Below are positions 23,057 to 30,100 of a stretch of 41,641 nucleotides of DNA, one piece after another. Where the stretch lies: NCBI GenBank assembly GCA_905479915.1, contig CAJQOH010000002.1:1-41641 (forward strand), given 5' to 3'. Position numbers and translations under genes: made by a program. This stretch comes from an uncultured Flavobacteriales bacterium (GTDB lineage Bacteria; Bacteroidota; Bacteroidia; Flavobacteriales_E; Vicingaceae). Under the pieces are notes generated by a model. The model worked only from the letters and a program-made list of their open reading frames with translations. It was not told the DNA's origin and did not search any database. Numbering within the stretch: position 1 is the first letter of the stretch; each line of letters begins with the position of its first letter.

Positions 23057-24352
23057 ATGACTACAACAGAATTGACAAAAAAAGACATGCTTTTAGAAAG
23101 TCTAAATGAATTGGATTTCTCTAATGAGCCTCAGTTTGCCCAAGACTTAAGAAGCAATGCAAAAAATGCATTAGAAAATTTAGAGTTTCCTACTTCTAAA
23201 ACAGAATATTGGAAATATACTCGCATTGGGAAAATCATCAACAAAACTTACGGAATTCAGCATGAAGCTTCTGATTCCAATATAGCTATTACTCCTTATT
23301 TAATCCCTGAATTAGATGCAAATATTGTTGTTTTAGTAAATGGTTTTTTCAGAGCAGACTTATCAAAAATAGAAAATGAAAGTGGTTTAAACATTAGCAG
23401 TCTAAAAGATGCTGTTAATAATTCTAATCCTTTTGTAGAAAATAGTTTAGGTAAAATTGCCAAAGCAGAAAAAGAACTTTTTATCGCATTAAACACGCTT
23501 TGCTATACCGATGGTGTAGCTATCGAAGTAGACAAAAATGCGGTTATCGAAAAACCTATTCACATTCTTAATATTACGAATAGTGATAACCTTATCTCAA
23601 ACACAAGGACTATTGTAAAAGCAGAGGAAAACTCTTCTATAAAAATCATTGAATCTTTTGTTAATCTTCAAGGAAATGAAAGCTTTACAAATAATGTTTC
23701 AGAATTCTTTTTAAACGCAAATTCTAATCTAGAATACAACAAGATTCAAAATAAAAATGGGGAAAGCTACCAAATCTCTACAGAGCAAGCTTACCAACTT
23801 AAGGATAGTAATTTCACTATCAATACAATAACACTTCAAGGAACATTAGTTCGAAATAACCTAAACATTGAAGTTGATGCCGAAGGTTGTGAAACCAACC
23901 TGAATGGCATTTATTTAGGAGAAGGAAAAAATCACACAGACAACCATACAATTGTTGACCATTTAAAACCAAACTGTAACTCAAACGAAGTTTACAAAGG
24001 TATCTTAGATGACAATTCTGTTGGTGTTTTTAACGGGAAGGTATTTGTTAGACCTGATGCTCAAAAAACAAATGCATTTCAGCAAAACAACAACATTTTA
24101 CTAACAGATGATGCTGTTATTAACTCAAAGCCTGAATTAGAAATTTATGCTGATGATGTAAAGTGTAGTCATGGTTCAACCATTGGCCAATTAGATGATG
24201 AAGCAATCTTTTACTTACAAGCTCGTGGAGTGAGTAAAAGAAGTGCTATCAATATGATGATTACTGCTTTTGTTAAAGACGCTTTAGATAGAGTTAGCAT
24301 TCCAGCATTGAAAAACTACATCGATTTAAAAATTGATTCACGATTTAATTAG
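23057..24352 (+). CDS. sufD: Fe-S cluster assembly scaffold subunit SufD
   Basis: 431 residues. The N-terminal helical part has SKTEYWKYTRIGKI. The right-handed beta-helix core has NNLNIEVDAEGCETNLNGIY, and the conserved HTDNHTIVDHLKPNCNSNEV is followed by SVGVFNGKVFVRPDAQKTNA. The C-terminus carries YADDVKCSHGSTIGQLDDEA and YLQARGVSKRSA. It is the second scaffold half with SufB. The stop is followed by a perfect 12-2-12 inverted repeat before sufS. Confidence 0.96.
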   Translation: MTTTELTKKDMLLESLNELDFSNEPQFAQDLRSNAKNALENLEFPTSKTEYWKYTRIGKIINKTYGIQHEASDSNIAITPYLIPELDANIVVLVNGFFRADLSKIENESGLNISSLKDAVNNSNPFVENSLGKIAKAEKELFIALNTLCYTDGVAIEVDKNAVIEKPIHILNITNSDNLISNTRTIVKAEENSSIKIIESFVNLQGNESFTNNVSEFFLNANSNLEYNKIQNKNGESYQISTEQAYQLKDSNFTINTITLQGTLVRNNLNIEVDAEGCETNLNGIYLGEGKNHTDNHTIVDHLKPNCNSNEVYKGILDDNSVGVFNGKVFVRPDAQKTNAFQQNNNILLTDDAVINSKPELEIYADDVKCSHGSTIGQLDDEAIFYLQARGVSKRSAINMMITAFVKDALDRVSIPALKNYIDLKIDSRFN

Positions 24353-24358
24353 TTAAAA

Positions 24359-24384
24359 GTTTATAACGTTTTAACGTTATAAAC
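24359..24384. repeat. Perfect 12-2-12 inverted repeat between sufD and sufS
   Basis: GTTTATAACGTT, two T residues, then AACGTTATAAAC make a perfect dyad. It holds two AACGTT units eight bases apart and so belongs to the same family as the repeats flanking the four-helix-bundle gene. No T-run follows, so read-through is expected. It ends 18 bases before the sufS start, within the leader region. Confidence 0.85.
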
Positions 24385-24401
24385 CTGATAAAAATTGAAA
24401 T

Positions 24402-25637
24402 TTGATACATTCAAAGACCATATTAGACATAAAAGCTATTAGATCAGACTTTCCTATCTTAAGTAGAGAAATTAATGGAAAACCTCTAGTTTATTTAGAT
24501 AATGGTGCTTCGTCTCAAAAGCCAAAGCAGGTTCTTGATACTATTTCTCGTTACTATGAGTATGAAAATAGCAATATCCATAGAGGAATTCACACATTAA
24601 GTCAAGAAGCTACAAATGCGTACGAAGAATCAAGAAAAACTGTTCAGACATTTATTAATGCGAAACTTGATCATGAGGTAATTTTTACAGCAGGTACAAC
24701 CGAAAGTATCAACCTTGTTGCCGCAAGTATTGGAAAAAAACACCTCCAAAAAGGTGATGAAATCATTATCTCAACAATGGAACATCATTCTAATATTGTT
24801 CCTTGGCAAATGATTTGTGAAGAAAAAGGAGCTATACTAAAAGTAGTACCCATCAATGAGAAGGGAGAATTCTTAATGAATGAATTCGAGCAACTCCTTT
24901 CAGAAAAAACCAAACTAGTGGCAGTTACACACGTATCTAACACTTTAGGAACAATAAACCCTGTAAAAGAAATCATTCAAAAATCACATCAAAAAGGAGC
25001 TCTAGTCTTAATTGATGGCGCACAAGCTGTTCCTCACACTAAAGTAGATGTGCAAGATTTAGATTGTGATTTCTATGTTTTTTCTGGACACAAAATGTTT
25101 GCTCCAACAGGAGTTGGAATTCTTTACGGAAAAGAAAACATCCTTAATGATCTCCCTCCCTATCAAGGAGGAGGTGACATGATTAAAACGGTCACTTTCG
25201 AGAAAACAACTTACAATTGCCTTCCTCACAAAATGGAAGCTGGAACCCCAAATATTTCTGGAGGAATTGCCTTAGCATCAGCCATAGACTACATGAATTC
25301 AATTGGAATTGAAAAAATTGAAGCTTACGAACATGAACTATTAACGTATGCAACTGCTCAAATAAAACAAATTGAAGGTGTAAGAATAATTGGTGAAGCA
25401 AATAAAAAAGCAAGCGTTCTATCTTTTCTTGTTGAAGGCACACATCCTTCAGACATTGGAATGATAATAGATAAATTAGGTATTGCTATTAGAACAGGGC
25501 ATCACTGCACAGAACCTTTAATGAATAGGTTTGAAATACCAGGTACGGCAAGAGCATCTTTTGCTTTTTACAACACTTTTGAAGAGGTAGATATTTTTAT
25601 AACTGCTCTAAAACGAGCAATTAAAATGCTTTTATAA
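24402..25637 (+). CDS. sufS: Cysteine desulfurase SufS
   Basis: 411 residues from a TTG at 24402, six bases after an in-frame stop (24396-24398). No ATG exists at the expected place, and family members usually begin about where ATA at 24420 lies (ILDIKAIRSDFPIL). The PLP lysine is K231 in SGHKMFAPTGVGILYG and the catalytic cysteine is C369 in RTGHHCTEPLMNRF. It removes sulfur from cysteine and passes it through SufE to SufB. sufE overlaps its stop by one base (TAATG). Confidence 0.95.
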   Translation: MIHSKTILDIKAIRSDFPILSREINGKPLVYLDNGASSQKPKQVLDTISRYYEYENSNIHRGIHTLSQEATNAYEESRKTVQTFINAKLDHEVIFTAGTTESINLVAASIGKKHLQKGDEIIISTMEHHSNIVPWQMICEEKGAILKVVPINEKGEFLMNEFEQLLSEKTKLVAVTHVSNTLGTINPVKEIIQKSHQKGALVLIDGAQAVPHTKVDVQDLDCDFYVFSGHKMFAPTGVGILYGKENILNDLPPYQGGGDMIKTVTFEKTTYNCLPHKMEAGTPNISGGIALASAIDYMNSIGIEKIEAYEHELLTYATAQIKQIEGVRIIGEANKKASVLSFLVEGTHPSDIGMIIDKLGIAIRTGHHCTEPLMNRFEIPGTARASFAFYNTFEEVDIFITALKRAIKMLL

Positions 25638-26056
25638 TGACGATACAAGAAGCACAAAACGAAATAGTTGAAGAGTTTGCTCTATTTGATGAGTGGATGG
25701 ACAAGTACGAACACATCATTGAAATAGGAAAAGACTTACCTATCATTACTGATCAATATAAAACAGAAGAAAATTTAATTAAAGGGTGTCAATCTAGAGT
25801 ATGGTTACATGCTGAATTAAAAAATAATAACATCATATTTACAGCCGACAGTGATGCTATAATTACTAAAGGAATTGTTGGTTTAGTAATTAGAGTTTTT
25901 TCAAACCAAACACCACTAGATATTGCACAATCGGAATTGTTTTTTATAGATCAAATCGGATTGAAAGAACATTTATCTCCTACTAGGAGCAATGGTCTCT
26001 TAGCAATGGTGAAACAAATAAAAATGTATTCAATTGCATTTCAAGCAAAAGCATAA
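25637..26056 (+). CDS. sufE: Cysteine desulfuration (sulfur transfer) protein SufE
   Basis: 139 residues. The sulfur-accepting cysteine is C51 in NLIKGCQSRVWL, the same number as in the E. coli protein. The N-terminal FDEWMDKYEHIIEIGKDLP and late LSPTRSNGLLAMVKQIKMY are family blocks. It takes persulfide sulfur from SufS C369 and delivers it to the SufB scaffold. The start overlaps the sufS stop (TAATG), implying coupled translation and matched amounts. Confidence 0.95.
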   Translation: MTIQEAQNEIVEEFALFDEWMDKYEHIIEIGKDLPIITDQYKTEENLIKGCQSRVWLHAELKNNNIIFTADSDAIITKGIVGLVIRVFSNQTPLDIAQSELFFIDQIGLKEHLSPTRSNGLLAMVKQIKMYSIAFQAKA

Positions 26057-26059
26057 AAG

Positions 26060-26401
26060 ATGGAAGAAAACACAGAACATAAAAAAGAAATTTCTAAAAA
26101 AGATGTTGAAGGATTGGTTATAGAAACACTAAAAACTGTATATGATCCTGAAATACCTGTTGATGTTTATGAAATGGGATTAATCTATGAAATAAATGTT
26201 GATGATGATTTCAACGTTAAAATAGTTATGACCTTAACATCTCCTTCTTGTCCGGTTGCTGAAAGTATGCCTGAAGAAATCAGACAAAAAGTAGAAGACA
26301 TGTGGAGCGTTAAAACAGCTGAAGTAGAACTTGCCTGGGAACCTACTTGGGATAAAGACATGATGTCTGAAGAAGCAAAATTAGAATTAGGTTTTATGTA
26401 A
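26060..26401 (+). CDS. sufT: SUF-associated MIP18/DUF59 family assembly factor (SufT)
   Basis: 113 residues. The MIP18-family core shows LKTVYDPEIPVDVYEMGLIY, then VMTLTSPSCPVAESMPEEI with the conserved Cys, and ends with VELAWEPTWDKDMMSEEAK. SufT proteins assist maturation of Fe-S proteins. It starts three bases after sufE and is the last recognisable gene of the operon; no strong hairpin terminator follows. Confidence 0.9.
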   Translation: MEENTEHKKEISKKDVEGLVIETLKTVYDPEIPVDVYEMGLIYEINVDDDFNVKIVMTLTSPSCPVAESMPEEIRQKVEDMWSVKTAEVELAWEPTWDKDMMSEEAKLELGFM

Positions 26402-26718
26402 AGGCAAAAAACAAAACTTTTCCCTTTTAAAAACACAACAATTATGTAATAAACTAAGGTTTAGCATCCTCAATTTTCTATTTAAAGCTTTTCTAAAAAA
26501 GTTAATACTTCTTTACAACAGAAGAATTTCATAGTAAAATTCTTAATCGTACTACAATCATAAAATCATCCGTTAGACATATTTTACTATAGGCATTCCA
26601 AAAATAAAAAATGTAAAAACACCTAACCTTACTTCAGTATAAAAACATTTTGTTCAGTTAAAATACAGCTCACGAACTTGATTTATGTAATTTTGATAGC
26701 TAACCACTATCAGAATTA
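26402..26718. other. Gene-free gap after the suf operon
   Basis: 317 AT-rich bases without a convincing ORF, tRNA or hairpin terminator. The only signal seen is a TAATTTTG -7-type element near the right end, belonging to the next gene. How the suf transcript ends is not visible. Confidence 0.5.
26688..26695 (+). promoter_or_regulatory. Probable -7 promoter element for the small secreted protein
   Basis: TAATTTTG matches TAnnTTTG, 23 bases upstream of the ATG at 26719. The nearest upstream TTTG (26649-26652) is 35 bases away, too far for a standard -33 box. Confidence 0.4.
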
Positions 26719-26982
26719 ATGAACTTTACCAAGATAATTGCATTCTTTATTTGCTTTTTTACTTTCATCATGAGTTCATTTGGCCAAGGACCATGTAGCA
26801 ACCCAACCCCCCCAGCTTGGTGTATTAATGGTGGTGGACCATGTGATGGGAACAATCCCCCAGCCTGGTGCAATACTAACATTCCAATTAATAATGAAAT
26901 CTGGACATTAGTTATTGCTGGATTATTATTAGGCATCTATATAATAAAAAAAGAAGCCAAAACTCCTCCCCCTACATCATAA
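26719..26982 (+). CDS. Small Cys/Pro-rich secreted protein with C-terminal membrane anchor
   Basis: 87 residues, not firmly recognised. A signal peptide (about 1-22, ending SSFGQ) precedes two imperfect copies of a short unit, GPCSNPTPPAWC and GPCDGNNPPAWC. Then IPINNEIWTLVIAGLLLG-type sequence forms a single C-terminal membrane helix, followed by a basic KKEAK tail. The layout (Pro-Ile-Asn, short helix, basic end) resembles small flavobacterial proteins with CTERM-like sorting tails such as the PID-CTERM group, but that is inference. It lies just upstream of the giant surface protein, in the same direction, with its own -7 element. Confidence 0.65.
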   Translation: MNFTKIIAFFICFFTFIMSSFGQGPCSNPTPPAWCINGGGPCDGNNPPAWCNTNIPINNEIWTLVIAGLLLGIYIIKKEAKTPPPTS

Positions 26983-27024
26983 TCTGATTTTTTTCAAAAA
27001 CTTGCAACTATTCCATCGCAATAC

Positions 27025-27119
27025 TCGTATTAATACGAATACATAGTATATGTATACACAAAGACATTTTACAGTTTAAACACCTACCATTTAGGTTTAT
27101 TACCTACTTTAGTAAAGTA
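27025..27119. promoter_or_regulatory. Palindrome-dense leader upstream of the giant surface protein
   Basis: Four inverted repeats lie within 95 bases: TCGTATTAATACGA (27025-27038, perfect 14 bp), ATACATA-GTA-TATGTAT (27039-27055), ACCTA-CCATT-TAGGT (27082-27096), and TACTTTA-G-TAAAGTA (27105-27119, perfect 7-1-7). The last ends 16 bases before the ATG. They could be operators for one or more regulators. No consensus TAnnTTTG was found here. AT-rich sequence makes some chance palindromes likely. Confidence 0.45.
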
Positions 27120-27135
27120 TAATATATATACTCTT

Positions 27136-30100
27136 ATGAAACATATAGCAATTTTTCTTCTATTATCGATTTTTACCTTTTCTGGGTATTCTCAAATTTC
27201 AGGAACCCAAACTGTTGGATCTGGAGGAACATACACTACATTTAAGAGTGCAGGGGGAGTTATCCAAACCATAAACAATGATGCTATAGGTCTTAATGGA
27301 AATTTAATTATTGAAGTAATTTCTGACATTACAGAAACAGGAAACAATCAACAATTAGAGGGAACCAAACTAAATGGGTTTACTTTAACAATTCGACCAA
27401 GCGCTGCTATTAGCAGAACCATAACGATTAATTCAAATGGAATTCATTTCCAAAACTGTGAAAACGTAGACATTGACGGATCATTTGGAGGTTCAGGAAG
27501 ATTTTTAACTTTCTCAAATCCAATAGACAATGGAGAAGCTTTTGAAATTGACACAAAAGCCAATAATTTCACTATCCAAAACTGTATCATTGAATCTAAT
27601 TCTGATCAAACTACTGAAGGAGCAATAGATTTCGCTACTACAACTGATCCTGATGGATATGACAACATAACTATTCATAACAATTTAATTAGAGATGCTG
27701 CTGGACAAAACACACTAGAAAATGGAATATACCTTCCAGAGCCGACCACAGCTGGAGTTATCCATGACAATATCACAATATCTGACAATGATTTTGAGCT
27801 TACAGGAAAAAGAGCAATCTTTCTTGATACAAGAGGCAATACTTCTGCAACAATTACTAACTGTTCAATAATAAGAAATAGTTTTTACAGTGCCTCAGCA
27901 CTAACTCTTACCACTAGACAAGAATTTATTAGAATAGAAGAAGCTGATGGTATAACCATAAGTGGAAATTACTTTGGTGGTACATTAAGTAAAGCTAGTG
28001 GAGGAAATTTAGTCGTTAATTTTGGTACTTTAACAAGGTTTAGGCCAATATACTTTGCTAGTTATATCAATACCACAAGTACTAATACACTAGATAGTAA
28101 CGTATTTAGAAATATTCAGATACTAGGAAGAACAGACGCTGCCTGTGATGTTTTTCTAATAGATTTAGATGCTGGAATTAATACAGTAGGAAGCACTTTT
28201 GGAAATTTTATAGGAAATACAACTGTAGATGCTACAACTACTCCAAGTATAGAGTTTATCTCTAGGTTTGATGGAAGTGACATGAGAATAATTGATTTAG
28301 CACAAGATCAAACTAACCAAATAAACAACAATACTATCGGAGGCTTAAGTTATACTACCGACCAATCTCCTGCCACTACTGGAGAATTAAGAGTCATTTT
28401 TGTTAGTGGAACTAAAACCTTAACAATAGATGGAAATCAAATTGGAAGCACTACTCAAAACAGTAATATTTACAAAACCACAGATGGACATTTTTATGGA
28501 GTTTTCGCAAGTAACCAAGGAGTTGCAAACCTAACTAACAACACTTTAGCAGGAGTTGTAGCAAATGGCAACTTTGGAAATATCGGAAATTTCACTGCTT
28601 TCAGGTCTAGTAATACTTCAGTAAAAACGCTTACTGGGAATACAGTTGGAAATACAGCTATTGATGCTTCCTCTGCACCAAACATAACTGTTCAAGCAAA
28701 TGGTGGAGATGCAAACTTTTACGGAATATACACTGGAGGCGCTGGAACCACAGTAAGTATTGCGAACAATACCATAGGGGGCATAGCTGCCTCAGCGGTT
28801 GCAGTAACTGAAGATCTAAATCTTTATGGGATTTACACAACAAGTACTCAAACAGGAGATGTTTCTTTATCGAACAATACATTTGGAAGTATTACTCAAA
28901 ATGCTAACATTCACCAAAGCTCAAGAGGAAATATTCGTGGATTATACGTTAATTCAGGGGCAGCAAATTTAGATATGAGTTCCAATACAATTGGTGGAAT
29001 TAAAGCTGACAATGAATTTGGCGACAATGCTTTTTATGCGATCTACCTAAATAACAGAAGTTTTACTGGAGCTGTTACAGTGAATAACAATACAATAGGA
29101 TCTACATTAGTAGATGCTACGTCAAATCCTAACATTGATTTATTTATTGGTTTCCCTGATGTATCAACCCCTACAATGGGAGGAATGCTGATTGCTCCAA
29201 ATGCAGCAACATCCACCACAATTACAGGAAATACAATTGCAGGATTTAGAATAAGCTCTGCAGCAATAACTGAAACAGCATATTTAAGAGCTATTCAGAC
29301 CAATAGAGACCCACTAACCACTTGGACAATCTCAAATAATTTAATTGGAAGTAATACACAATCCAATTCAATGGTGCAAGAAACAAATCAAGATGTTTAT
29401 GCAATCTATAGCTCAGGAAAAGGAGATCATATTTTTAATGGGAATACCATTAGAGGTTTTAAACTTCAAAACAATTCCAATAGTGTTTTTAGAGGAATTT
29501 TTCATACCGAAACGACCAACTCCAATGTAACTGTAAGTAATAATACTATTGGAGACAATACAGTAAATGCATCTACAACTCCTAGTATTGACATCAACAA
29601 CAATGCTGCTGCAGGAACAGAATATTCTTACGGAGTTTATGTTAGACAAGGAATTAACGTTTCTATTACTGGTAATGTAATTGGTGGTGTACGAATGACT
29701 TCAACGGTAGGTAATGAGCTAAGTGCATTTAGAGGTATATTCCATGGAAATGGTGCTACTACTGGTACAGTAACTATCTCTAACAATACTATCGGAAGTT
29801 CTACAATTGCTAATAACATTTATAAAACCTCAGATGGAGACCTGCATTTGATATACCAAGGAGCTAATACTGTTTCTGGAACTATGACTGTTTCTTCAAA
29901 CACAATCGGTGGACTTGGATCTGGAGGTAATTTCGATGATGATATTAGAGGTATCTACATCAGAGGAACAAGTGCTGGAACAACTATAGAAAACAACATT
30001 CTTACGAATTGTAATATAACAAATGGATCTTCTAATGCTGGGTACTTCAGTGGAATTCACACGGATGCAGGTTCAAATACTATTAATAACAATCAAATCA

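Noticed and set aside
28210-29990. CRISPR-like repeat array
   Set aside because: Repeats are imperfect, in frame, about 450 bp apart and lie within a coding region; there are no short identical repeats with spacers.
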